Shown here one piece after another: positions 50,256 to 61,320 of a DNA stretch of 64,000 bases. How positions within the stretch are numbered: position 1 is the first letter of the stretch; each line of letters opens with the position of its first letter. Under the pieces are notes generated by a model. It was not told the DNA's origin. It did not search any database and saw nothing but the letters and a program-made list of their open reading frames with translations. Position numbers and translations under genes: made by a program. This DNA is from Trochalopteron elliotii (taxonomy: Eukaryota > Chordata > Aves > Passeriformes > Leiothrichidae), in assembly GCA_024734555.1 (NCBI GenBank), contig JANPWX010000452.1:1222223-1286222 (forward strand), in the 5' to 3' direction.

Positions 50256-51485
50256 AATATATTTCAGGTCTTCAGTTTGGGTGTTAATGGATACCTGCTC
50301 ACAGGGGGCAGGAACCATCAGTGACAGGCGTTCCTTGATGCAATTTGAGGACTGTGACAAGTCAGCATTCAGAGATCTTGGAAAATACTCTGTTGGGAAG
50401 ATTATATAATTGTCTTTTGTGATAAGACTACACTTGACCAACAGAGAAGAAAACTGTAACAAAGTAAATGAGCAAGCATTTTACATATACAGTGTTGGTC
50501 TTGTTTCTAGAGAAGGAATAAAAATGTGTTTTGTTATGGTTTTTGTGTTCTCAAAGGAAAAGTCACCATACTCAAATGCTCAAAGGGCTGCTGGAGTTTG
50601 TCAATAATGTGTTATTGGTTTCATAAATCTTACAAGCCTTTTGGCCACTCATAAGGAAGCATTAAATTTTTCAAGAGAGTCTGATAAGCAAACTCCCTTA
50701 GTCCTCAAAGAGGAGGCAGTTCATGCCAGGTATTGGCCAAAAATAGCTGTTGGGATTTCACACAGTAAGCATGTGTCTCATCAGCATTCTGCAGCACTGC
50801 CAAAGTTTGCTACAGCATGAAGGAGAAAGAAACAAAGAAACATAAGGAGAAGGGGGGGAAAGAAAGCTAATGAGAAGAAAAATTGCTTTTTAGCTGTTCA
50901 TTGCAACTATTTTAGTTTCCCAGTGAACCTGAACAGTATCTTAGGTGATAATGTGGGGAAGCTAGCATTTTTGGCACCTGAGTGGGACACATTTGCAGTT
51001 TGGGCACTCTGGAAAGAACTAGTTTAAGTATTTGCTGAACAGAATGGAGTTTCTGTACTTTCTGAATGTCTTGCTGAATTGGGACCTTAGTCTCACTCCA
51101 GTGGTGAAAATGCCCCCCAGAATTGTGGGTTTTCACCTGGGACTGCCATGGACCACACTCCCTTATTAATGAAGGGTTCACACTTCATATGTGCATCAAA
51201 ATCTGTTTAACTGCTCTGGGAGTATAAAAGCACCTTGAAGTAGTTGTAAATGCCACATGGTGCGAGACTTTTTTCTTAAATTACAGTCAACCAAAAGGTA
51301 ATTCTGTTTGGTAGGGTTCTTTTAGCACTGGACAGCATAAAGTGTAGTTGTTTGAGAGAGATATTCAAAGGAAATTTGAGAAGACTCCTGCCTGGGTGGG
51401 CCTTCATGTGATAATTGCTTTCCCTGAGTCATTTAGAATACCAGACAGCTATTCTTCCTCTGAAGAGCTCCCTTCTCCCTTGCAG
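50256..51485. other. Noncoding stretch, no gene seen
   Basis: A purine-rich plus-strand tract lies at about 50815-50885 (GAAGGAGAAAGAAAC, then AAGGAGAAGGGGGGGAAAG). No gene was recognised. Confidence 0.5.
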
Positions 51486-51775
51486 CTGACAATTCTCTCC
51501 CTGATTTGCTGGGTCTGACAGAAATACTGCTGAAGTCAAGGTGTTAAACTCCAATCATCAGAAAGATGCCGAGGTGTGTGTGTCACACCTCTTGAAGATG
51601 TAAAGCTGAGAGGTTCAGAAAGTCACTTAGCAGGACAGGGGTGGCAGCCACATTGCCCCTCTTTTTCCAGAGAAAGAAATCCCTGTGAGTTTTTCTGTGT
51701 ACCTACTGCTTTCTCTACGCTCCTGTTCCCTCACGCTTCATGTTCTACCAATAAACTTTGAATTCAGAGGTTAGA
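51486..51775 (+). other. Candidate 3'-terminal exon with poly(A) signal
   Basis: A strong acceptor tract (CTCCCTTCTCCCTTGCAG) ends at 51485. Entering two bases into a codon, the next codons read DNSLPDLLGLTEILLKSRC and stop at TAA 51545-51547. AATAAA follows at 51750-51755, with TTTG/GTGG-containing sequence beyond, so the layout acceptor, short tail, stop, 3' UTR, poly(A) signal is complete. No upstream exon or family was recognised. Both AATAAA and such acceptors are common by chance in AT-rich introns. Confidence 0.2.
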
Positions 51776-54249
51776 GGCACAGTGGTCTCAAAATATTAAG
51801 TTAGATATTTCATGAAAACAAGCACTGCTAATGCCCTACCATACAGCAAGACCAGTCTGCCATGCAGTCCTCATTACATAATAAAGAGTCTTCATAACCT
51901 CTAGGAGAAACTTGTCTGGTACATGACTTAAATGAGCAGGATGCAAATGTTTGGGAACATTATTTGACCTCCAGTTTCCAGAACAGCTTGTCTGCAGACA
52001 GTGGAAGTGTTGTGCTGCTTATTGCAAGAAGAATAAATTAATTTTCTGTCTTTCCTGTGTTGTAAAGGTCCTTCACAGCTACAGCTATGATGTTTGCTAT
52101 CACACTGTGTGCTTGAGTGATGGTAATACAAGTTCTAAAGTTTTGTCTGCACTTACGGTTTAAGAAGGATCTGACTGAAAGCAAGATTTACAGGCTCTAA
52201 AGCATGTATGCATAAATTCAGTTGCTCAAGGGGCTCTTCTGCTTTGTCCTCAGCACAGCATAAATTGTCAGGAAAGATGGGATCCAACTGAAGGCTCTAA
52301 TGTTTCAGCTTTGTTGAAAGAGAAAGTATAAAAAGCTAAAAAACCTTTTCTGGGGATGCCTTTGATATGGCTAAGGAAGTGGAGACTGCTCTGTATCTAC
52401 CTGAATTCTACTTCTGAAAAAGATGAAATGAAATATTTCTACCCTTTGTACCTGTAACAGACACAAAACTACAATCTAGGGAGTCTCTATGGGCCTCAGG
52501 AATATTCTTCAGTCCATTTACCAGCTTAGCCTCTTTTTGGTTTTCAGACTTGCTTTGTATTTGGCTGAAAAAAAAAAAAAGGTGGCTTAAAATCAAAATA
52601 CTTTAAATACTGTGCCTCAGTAACTTGCTGAGTGTGTGTTGTGTGCTACTTCCCTTCCAGAGGATTATGGCCACATGAAGGCAGGCTGGAGTTTCTGCTG
52701 GGTTGTGTCATGAAATACCTTTACTTTCTGTAACAGTTTTGACCACCAACGAGTGACTTTTTTTTCTGGTATGCCTTCTGCTTTATCTTTAATGTGGAAG
52801 CATGTAGTAAATATTCTGAAGGCAGGGCTGAGAGTGGGGCCTCTAAGCCATTTTGGTACTTTTGATGTCTCTAAAACAATATTGCTAGGCTCCTATTTAT
52901 TCCTGTAATTCTTATCTGTGCTGCTGTCAGAGCCACTCTAGAAATAATAGCCATATTGATGGCATCAATGCCTTTCCAAATCAATTAATCCCCTTGAATT
53001 CTCTTGGGAGGAGGCAAAAAGGAGGGGAAGAGCAGCAAACTCAAAAATAGACCTTTGAAAAGAATTAGCTTGAGACCATAAGATGAGAGAAGCCTGACAA
53101 ACTGTCCTAACATAAAGTATGTTGTAGCCTCTGGAGAAGTGTCAGGCTGGGACATGGTGCTTGTGGGGCAGAAACTGGGATTGTGAGTGGACATTTAGAA
53201 TAGAGACAGAATAGAGAGTTTCTTGTGTCCTGGCATGGGGCTCACAGAAGCAAATCAAGGCAGTTGGCCAGGAACAAGGTGTTTAAGAGAAATTGGAGGT
53301 TTGTGTTCTGTAAACATTTGTTTCACTGAGCTGCAAAGCTGAGAGGAACCACCAGGCATTGCAATGGAGACAAACATGCAGGAGAAGCAGCATTTGGGAG
53401 GCCTAAAAGATGATCTCACTTCTAGATTCCTCATAGCTTGTAACCAGACAAATCCTTCCATCTACTCTTTTGTTCTGTGGCCTTAAATTGCAATAGTAGT
53501 CATGACACCTTCATGGTTCACTTTATACTGTAGGTTCTTTTTTTTTTGTCTTTAGTTGGGCTCTGGGAAATAATTGTGATTAAATCACTTTTATTCTACA
53601 GTGAACCTCGTCTCTGTTTATCTCTAAGAACTTCTCTTTGCACCCGTCTTCCAGCAGTGCAGCTGGACTGAGAGCATTTTTCCTTTCCTCTTTTCTGATG
53701 AGTGAGGGTGAGAACAGGCACTAGGTCCAATCCTTGATGGGAGTCCTCCTGCTGCACAGGATTGCCCTCCCACTTCAACATGTTTGTTGCCTATCTTGTG
53801 TCAACCTGATTTCTAAAAACATCTTTAACTGTCCTCCCTCCTCAGAGCAAGAGTAGTCACTACATCTTTGAAGAGGTTTCAGTGGCCTGAAGAAGAGATT
53901 TTAAGAAGGCTTGGGCTGGTTTACACCCTATGTGGTATAAAAAGAGGCAGTTATGGCAAAATTTAGGACTTTATAAATATTTGGTCACGTAATGAAGGTG
54001 TTACTCTGTTTCATTAGCTAAAGGTATGTGGGACAGTTGTCTTCATGATTCTCAATGTCCACTAGCAAAATATGATTTGAAATGCAGAAATTTATTCAAT
54101 GTTTCCGAGTGATTGTGTCCATTGCCTTGTTCTACATTGGCAGTACAAGTCTTCAAATATCTTAAAAAACAATTATGACAGACAATATATAAATGTTCTT
54201 CTTTCTCCTTAAGTGTCTAGTAAATTATTGTGTGCTTTTCTTTTTGTAA
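51776..54249. other. Noncoding stretch, no gene seen
   Basis: An A13 run lies at 52568-52580. No domain-bearing frame or repeat was recognised. Confidence 0.5.
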
Positions 54250-54483
54250 GAAGTATGTGAACAGATCAGAGATGATGAAATACTAAGGTCTGTTTCAGAG
54301 AAAAAGAACATTAATATGGTGGACTGTTTTAGAAATGGATATCTTCTGATTGATAATGAAATCAGACAATGCAAATCAAGTGAAAAAGAATTAGAGCTGA
54401 TGCCTGGCAGACTAGTTGTTTACAAGATTCTTCTGTGTGCTCTAATGTGTGGAGTATTTTTGCCAAGACTTACTAAAGGATGA
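54250..54483 (+). other. 78-codon open frame behind a splice-like acceptor
   Basis: A pyrimidine tract ending CTTTTCTTTTTGTAAG finishes at 54250. The frame then runs from 54253 to the TGA at 54481-54483. The translation starts VCEQIRDDEILRSVSEKKN, has an in-frame Met at 54316, and ends with a hydrophobic stretch (VVYKILLCALMCGVFL). It has balanced, protein-like composition but matches no family I know. The length is within chance for this AT-rich DNA. An old processed pseudogene or last exon is the alternative. Confidence 0.15.
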
Positions 54484-54839
54484 AATGATACTGCAATTAG
54501 AATTAAGACTGGCAGGGACATTTGTTAAAATTCTGCTATTTCTTCTCCAAAACATAATAAATTAAAAAAAGGCCTTTGAAAATAATGAGAACAAATGAGA
54601 AGTCAGGAAGTAGCCAAGTAATCACTTGGCTGGTTCTGTTTAGAGAAACCGGAAAATTCTTTCCAGTCACAATTAAAAATTAAATTACACAAATTACATC
54701 CTCTGTCCTGCAAGTTCATGGGGTGGACGTGTTTGAAGGAGAGAAATAGCTGTTAAACTACCTATTTCTCTGCAGGAGAGAAGCCAATAAAGGTCAGGTT
54801 TAACCTTCCCTATAACCAAAATCAACGTTTTGAAAAAAT

Positions 54840-55060
54840 TATTAAAAACCCATTTACTGCTCTAACTATTTGCTATCACCAGGTGAGATTCTTACAGCTA
54901 GCTGATGATTCTAAAACTAATCACAGACCCAATTATATGCTTATAAATATTATTATCAAATTATTGATTTGCATAGCCTGAGCATACAAAACATCAGCCT
55001 GGATTAATGTCTCATTGTTTCGGAGATGGTATGAGTAGAATGAAAAAGGCAGACCCCAGT
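54840..55060. promoter_or_regulatory. Candidate conserved noncoding element
   Basis: TTACAGCTAGCTGATGATTC, AAACTAATCACAGACCCAAT, TATTATTATCAAATTATTGA, TTTGCATAGCCTGAGCATAC and CTGGATTAATGTCTCATTG are packed in about 200 bp. TTTGCATA is octamer-like, and CTGGATTAAT resembles an OTX/paired-type site. The block is repeat-free. The call rests on texture alone. Confidence 0.33.
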
Positions 55061-56039
55061 AAATATTACAGTCTGAAAAGGGAAACGTAGTATCCCAGGT
55101 AAGTAGAGCAAAACTCTGAAAGAAACAAGGTGGCTGAAGAGAACACAGATGAGTTGTTAGATTTGGTTTGATGTTTATTTGGTTTCTTTTTCTGTGTGAT
55201 TGAATACTGAGGCTGAGGGTTCCACTGGCACATCATTCTCTGCTTCCAGGTCACACAGACTCACTTAAGGATTGAGCAGCCTAGCTGTCAGTAATAAACT
55301 TTTGAGATATCTTCACAAGCTCTTCTGAGAAAAATAGACCCTCAGTTTTCTGTAAAATTTACAAGTTTTAGGAATTAGTCCAGAATTTGAAGTCAAGTTC
55401 TGGAAGGAAAACAAAAAAACAAGCCCCCTACCCTTTGCCCTGTAATTCTTTTGCCTAGACACCAAAAATTGGAGAAGATTCAACTAACTTTGAGAAACCA
55501 GACTTGAACCAAATTGCCTATTGTAAAAATGGGAGTCTAGAGCATTTTAAAATGAGACTTCTAAAAGCTCTTTAATTTCATTGCTGCTAAACTTATATGC
55601 AAAGCTTTTGAGGCTAGGATGACTGGCAACAAGATGGATTATTCTGTTCACACAGTATAATAGCAATTAAATGTACAATGAAAGCCTTTACAAGATTCTG
55701 CCAAAATTACTGAAATTATATTGAGCCAGACTCGTGACTAGTGCAACTCCATCTGTGTCAGTGCTCCTGCTACATCTAAGTATAGAGAGATGATGAGTCA
55801 TAAGGAAAAGTGTATTTTCAAGGAAAGAGAGGGAAAATGGGTAATTGTAGTACAAATAGGAAGCAAGTTTCTAAAATTGTGTTTGACAAAAGACGGTGTT
55901 CTTTGATATTTTCCCAGCTGGTTAAAATTTAACTAGTTTCAGGAGACAGCGTACAGAGTTTGGTCAGAACTAGTGTAGGGAGGGGAAGCTTTTCATAAAG
56001 AATTGCTAACAAATGGGATTCAACACTCAAGAGGCTCAG
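55061..56039. other. Noncoding stretch, no gene seen
   Basis: AT-rich sequence with no recognised element. Confidence 0.5.
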
Positions 56040-56560
56040 ATGGCCTATTAATTCTGGTCCTGGCTTTCTTCCAAAACAACTGTGCTTCTCTTAATTCATG
56101 GCTAATTTCTATCAGCGATACCAAGAGACCATTTCTTTTTTCGACAGGAAGCATCCACGTTGCCTAAATGGATTCGTGCGAGGGGCTTTAGCCAGCAGAC
56201 ATTGATTGGGCTCTCTCTGGGGCCCAGAGGAGGCCCGGTGGGTTCTGCTTTGACACAGGCAGCAAATGAAATACGACCTCCTGTAAACGGGCCTGAGCTT
56301 TTGGGCCTTTGTGGGATCCGGGAGCTAAGGACCTTTTCAATCCCTTTTAATTAATGAAGTGATTTGACTTGACTGAGATTACACTCGCCATAATGAATTA
56401 AAAAGTAATAAAAAAGAAATCTCTTAACAAATATGCAATGGGGAACGAGGACCAGATTCGGTGCGTATCTGATCCCCGCTGTATATCTCATTTCTGTGTG
56501 CACTTCAGATCGATAGTTTTAAAAGGAAGGCTCTTATTTTCCAAGCACTGACATCTGCAT
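56040..56560. promoter_or_regulatory. Strong candidate ultraconserved-type noncoding element
   Basis: This 520-bp block differs from its AT-rich surroundings. It keeps a dozen or so CpGs (GCATCCACGTTGCC, GATTCGTGCGAGG, AATACGACCTCC, TGTAAACGGGCC, GATCCGGGAG, AACGAGGACCAGATTCGGTG, CGTATCTGATCCCCGC) without being a CpG island. It then switches to homeodomain-rich sequence (TTAATTAA at 56347-56354, TAATGAATTA at 56391-56400). Retained CpG in otherwise CpG-depleted, non-island DNA suggests long selection or low methylation. A 90-nt exon-like segment lies inside. The CpG island lies about 2 kb downstream. Confidence 0.5.
56148..56237 (+). other. Candidate 90-nt exon inside the 56 kb element
   Basis: A pyrimidine tract (CCATTTCTTTTTTCGACAG) with a branch-point-like CTAAT about 45 bp upstream precedes 56148. 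CCCG|GTGGGT, a usable donor, follows 56237. The segment is exactly 90 nt and open in one frame, EASTLPKWIRARGFSQQTL then IGLSLGPRGGP. The frame continues open past the donor to about 56354. Ultraconserved elements sometimes overlap regulated exons, which would explain the block. It could equally be noncoding, or a lncRNA exon. Confidence 0.25.
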
Positions 56561-58449
56561 GCTTCATTGTTTTCAAGTGCTTTTCTACAGATTAAAATTA
56601 TGATGATCTCATGTGCCTGGATGAGTATTTTAGTCTTTTCTTATCTCTGTTGTGCTAAATCTCTTTATTCCTCAGGATTCTTGACATCTTATCCCAACCA
56701 CCTCTGTGCTGTACTTGTCTTCTGTGGTATGGCATGTTTTGAGCTGCACTTTACTCCATACCAGTGAGCAATGGTCACTGTGTATATTTTGTAATGGGAA
56801 TGCAGCCACATAATGTCACTTCTGATGGGCATATAGGGAGTGTGAATCTGTGACCAGCCCAATTTAAATTATTCCCCTCTGTATTATGTCTGAAATCATG
56901 GCTGCATTTTCCCCCCATCTCTTTCATTGTACTTTAAAGTGACATGCTGTAGAAATGATCCTAAATTTTCTTGGAGAACATCACATTCTGACTCTGATGG
57001 GTCTGTCGTAATTTGAGATATAACTCACTGTCACTTGCTTTTTTTCCAGTCTGTTTTGAGTTCAGGTGTGACTTAAGTCAGTGCAAGTCTAGAAAAACTC
57101 CACAGTAATAGTGTGGGGCCATTCTGATCCAAGAACTGTGGCTTACACTTGTTCCTGATGTCATGTTTCAAGGTGTCTGAAGTGTCTTTCTTACCAGCTG
57201 AGAGAGTGTTTCGTTTAAACACCTGATTGAAACACTCAAATCAAAGCAGTTGCTGAAATGTAAGGAAAATATGGGTTGATGGAATAAATGGATCAAAGCC
57301 CCCGTATTCTTGGCTGAACTTGTGATATCTAGGGGCTTTCAAGAATGTCAAGTGTATTTAAGTGCATAGATAACCTTATCTGAGAAAAATCATGGGGAAA
57401 ACTTCATTCCAGGAGTTACATTTGTACATTTGCATTGTATGTTTGTTCATGGACAAGCACAAAATACTGCATGTGAGCACACCACAGTGAAATGTGACAC
57501 ACAGAGGGATCCTGGAGCCTTCCACTCTCAGCATTTCCTCTGTGAGGGAATTGCAAGGCCATGGTGGTAATCAGTCTATTTTATTATATTATAGGATGTA
57601 CTTCAGGTTCAGTTAACTCAGTTTTTCTTTCTATCACAACCAGTTGTCTTCCTCTGCTACGGCATAGATTTATTCTGTTTTAATTCTTCTTTTGTATATT
57701 TGTCTATGAGAACCGCTCTACTTTTTTCTGCTGTGAAAAAGAAATGCCATCAATATAATGTTGAAGCAGAAAACTTAAAATTGTCAGATTTCCAAAAATT
57801 GTTTCATCATTTGACAGACTAGAGCAAAACAGAGGTACAGATGTCAAAAAGGCATTCTGTATGATCCACTGGGAGCTCATTAAGAAGCAGTTACACTTAG
57901 ACGCTATTAGGTTTTTAGGATGAGAAGGATCTTGCCATGTAGAAGAGGATTTAGGGTGGTAAACACTGAGCAGTAATGTAGCAATTGGTTAAAAAGCAAA
58001 GCATAATTTCTATTACAACTTTAGTTTTCAGCATTTACAGCTTGGTTAAGATGCCAGTTGATTACACAGATTTGTAAGAACTATCTCTTTAATTGCTAAT
58101 ATAGTGGGAGAATCCACAGAAAGGTGGTTATCATCTACTTTAATCTGTTGTCTATTGCTTAAAAATAAGTGGCCTAAAACTAACCCCCCCCCCGGCTCCC
58201 TGGAGAAGTTTCCTTGCAGATTTAAGTTCAGAACTACAATAGTTTTAAATGCATGTGTAGACTTTTATGCTAATTGGAAATGAGAAGTCATCAGTGAATG
58301 AACAAACAGCTGTTTTTAAAAAATTTGATATTACTGGCCAGGGATACCTACCTGATATTCTGAAAGAACCACCCATGGTTCATAAAGAGTTAAACCTACC
58401 AGATGCGGGCTTCTTAACTACATTTTCCTTTGAAACTTCGTCCCGATAC
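56561..58449. other. Noncoding stretch with C10 run
   Basis: AT-rich sequence. A run of 10 C lies at 58184-58193, about 270 bp before the CpG island. No gene was recognised. The 62-codon plus-strand frame at 58267-58455 runs up to the island edge and is unsupported. Confidence 0.5.
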
Positions 58450-58930
58450 TTTTAAGCCCACACTGCCCTTTTGGCGAGTACGCGCCGGGAAGATTTAGTA
58501 ACTCTCTTATTTCACCATTACTCTGCAGTAGCTGCCGCAGCTCGGAGCTTGAATTACTGCGGGGAGCGCGCGGCAAACACGGACGGCTGCCAGCAGGGCA
58601 GGGATGGATCCCGCTCCTTCGGGATGTGCGGGGAAGGCTCCCAGCCCCTCGAGGACCCGCACCCCAAAGCCCTGTGGAGCTGCACCCGAGGGCGAACGTG
58701 TGATTCCCAGCGGGCGCGGGGCCGTGCGGGGTCCGGGCCCGGGCCCGTGCGCTGGTGGCGCGGCACCAGGTGGCAGCAGCGCACCGGGGATGCGGGGCCG
58801 CGCCGGGGATGCGGGGCCGCCCGAGGAAGAAGCAGAGAACCGGGCGCGGGCCCCCGGAGGGAAGTTTGACCTTGGGTGGAAAGCTTTCCCTCGGAAAGAT
58901 GCCGTCAGTGTGAGGGCGGTTGGAGTGGTC
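58450..58930. promoter_or_regulatory. CpG island, probable promoter
   Basis: Starting at GGCGAGTACGCGCCGGGAAG, the sequence turns GC-rich with dense CpG for about 450 bp (GGGAGCGCGCGGCAAACACG, GAGGGCGAACGTGTG, GCGGGCGCGGGGCCGTGCGG, TGGTGGCGCGGCACC), then falls back to AT-rich. This is the only such stretch in the window. Vertebrate CpG islands usually mark promoters, so a gene or lncRNA probably starts here. The orientation is not decided. All frames are open because of GC content (132-158 codons on either strand) and none is recognised. A donor-like AGT|GTGAGG at 58910 would suit a plus-strand first exon. Confidence 0.75.
58784..58821 (+). repeat. 19-bp tandem duplication forming a G-quadruplex motif
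   Basis: A 19-bp unit (CCGGGGATGCGGGGCCGCG) is repeated back-to-back with one difference. It yields GGGG tracts at 58786-58789, 58794-58797, 58805-58808 and 58813-58816, with loops of 4, 7 and 4 nt, a textbook intramolecular G-quadruplex motif on the plus strand inside the CpG island. Such motifs are common near promoters. An effect on transcription is an inference. Confidence 0.8.
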
Positions 58931-60899
58931 TTGGTCGTGTTGGGAAGTGGTGCAGGAAGGGAAGGCCTATCTTGGTGTCTCAAATACTATGTTGGTGTCT
59001 CAACTTAGAAATGTCAGAGCCTGATGGCTTTATAAAGCTTCTGCTTATAGCTATATGGTGGGTGACTAAGAGAAGAAAATCAACTCGGAGGTGCCTCTGA
59101 GAGAGATGGGAGGTTGGCTGGAGCACAGGAGGGTGGAAGCTGGCCGTAGGTTACAGATACAAACATGTACGTGTACACGTTTTCCTTGCATGTGATGGTG
59201 GTACCTCAGCTTAGTTATCTTAACATCCCAGCACCATGAACTTACTGTAAAGTAGATATGTGTTCGTTTTCTGTAGGTAGATCTGCTGGATTTGGTTTTC
59301 AGAAATAGTTTGAATTAACTGGAAAATATCCTCGAGAATAGAGATCTTGTGAAGGAGAGGAAAGAAGAAAGAGATGCAGGTATTTGGCAAAATGTGAAGA
59401 GGTTACTGTGGTTGGCTGCCCACCAGAGAAGGCAGTGATAGCAGGAAGTTTTTTTAAACTTTGAATACAATCAAGTGGAAAATGGAGGAATGATACTGGG
59501 GAAGGTATGTGAGTGAGACTATATTCAAGGACCTCATCAATAGGTCGACAATCTAGGTATGATGAAATGACTGTTTAAAATAATGCAAAAGGAAAGATGC
59601 AGGAGCAACGCAATGGATGAGTAAAACCTATTTTCTTTTCCAAAACTTGGGAGTAGTGGGAGAATGAGGGCTGAGGCAGGAACAAAACTTTATGGAATGG
59701 TAAAAACTTTAGTGTAATGGAGAGGAAGATTATATGGAAAAGAGTTGAAGAATTATGCTGAGAATGAGAAAGGGACAACTGAGGTCTCTTTCAGGTGAGC
59801 TGGAAAAACCACAGAATTTGAGAGGGCCACCCTCAAATTTAAAGTATATTCCATCCTCATCAGTACACTAGCAGGTGAATTGCTGAGAGCTCAGAGACCC
59901 TGGCAGAGTCTGGCATTTGGAAATCAAGTTCCTAGTTGAAAATATGTGTGTATTATTTCCTAATGTGGAAACTTGGGGCTCCGTGACCCATTTACCTCCA
60001 GTTTCCCTTAAATCAACTCTTTGGGTGTCACTAGTTTGATATTGTATCTGAGATTTATTGGTGAGATTTGTGCTGTGCTGCTGTACTCCCATTCCAATGT
60101 GCACTGTGTTCCCTGGCAGTACTCATTTCTATGATCCCTCCAAAGTCCTATGAGGAGGTGATGACAATATTTCATAAGTTTCCCTCCTTGGATCCAATAG
60201 TGCTTTATGATAGCCGTCAGCATCCCGATTCTCCCTGTGTAAACAGAGACTCCGTGCCAAGGATTTGATGGAGACATGAAGGACAGATCCATTTAATCAC
60301 ACTGCAGCATGATGGTCTGCATGTGCAGAAATCCCTCTTGGAAAATTTCTGGCTTGGTGTTTGCCAGAAGGTGCACCCAAGGAAAGATGTCCATGCTGTC
60401 CCCAGGCTGTGCTCCCCTTCCCTGATGGAGACAGCTCGCTGGGATGTGCAGCTGGGAGCTGGCCTGGCACACCCATCTTTGTGACGTCTGTGGGTTCAGA
60501 TTATGCATGTTTGCTTTGATTGGGAAATTAAAAAAAATAAATTAGAAATTCAGAAAAGCATAATTTCAGAAAACTGTGTATCTTCCTAAATGCACTACTA
60601 GGTCACAGTGTTTTAATGCAGCACTTTCCTGTGGCAGTATTTACATTATGTTGCATCTTCCCTGCCTGGTGCCATGTGATCCTCTCAGCACATTGCCCTC
60701 TAGTATTGTCTAAATAAATACAAGACGAGTCAGCTATAGAAATTGAGTTATTTTTACTATTTTCATGTAATAACTGTGAGCCCTGCAGGCCTAGTGCTGG
60801 CAAAATACCACAGATTTGTCATTTGGAAGCAGAAACTTCTGTATAATTTCCCAAATAGAATTTTGGTCCCCTCTGCTGCACTGAATTTGTTATTGTTGC
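58931..60899. other. Noncoding stretch downstream of the CpG island
   Basis: No exon was recognised. A slightly more complex patch at 60.05-60.5 kb carries adjacent minus-strand frames (60008-60292 and 60293-60508) in different registers without a known domain. It could be an unrecognised old repeat. Confidence 0.45.
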
Positions 60900-61320
60900 A
60901 TGTTTTTCCTGGTGTTTCTAATGAGCTGTTAATGAGCTGCTAACTATGTATGTAAATTAAATGGGGTTAGACACTGAAAGGTTATCAGGAAATAAAATGC
61001 CATATGATACTTCAAAGTGATATAAAATAAATTAGTGTATTTAATTTTGCTGGCACAAAGCTGATATTTAATAACCTATGGCCTCAATTCTTCTAAATGA
61101 TGTTAATTTAAAACATTTTCAATCTGTACCCCGAGTGACATAGCAAACAAGTTATTTCATTCCCCCTTCATTAAAAGATGTAGTGTAGGTGTGGGTTCCT
61201 CTGTGCCTCAACTGAATGATCAAGTTAATAAAGATAATTTGAGACCAGTGAAGCTTAATGTAAATATTTTTGTGATGATTTAATAGAGCACGTTAAGGAT
61301 GTGGCCATGGTGAATGCTTT
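60900..61320. promoter_or_regulatory. Candidate conserved noncoding element
   Basis: The block contains TCTAATGAGCTGTTAATGAG with a repeated AATGAGCTG unit, TGTAAATTAAATGGGG, GTGTATTTAATTTTGC, GATGTTAATTTAAAAC, CCCCGAGTGACATAGC and AGTTAATAAAGATAATTTGA. It is repeat-free with dense homeodomain-type cores. Developmental enhancer character is inferred from texture only. Confidence 0.33.
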
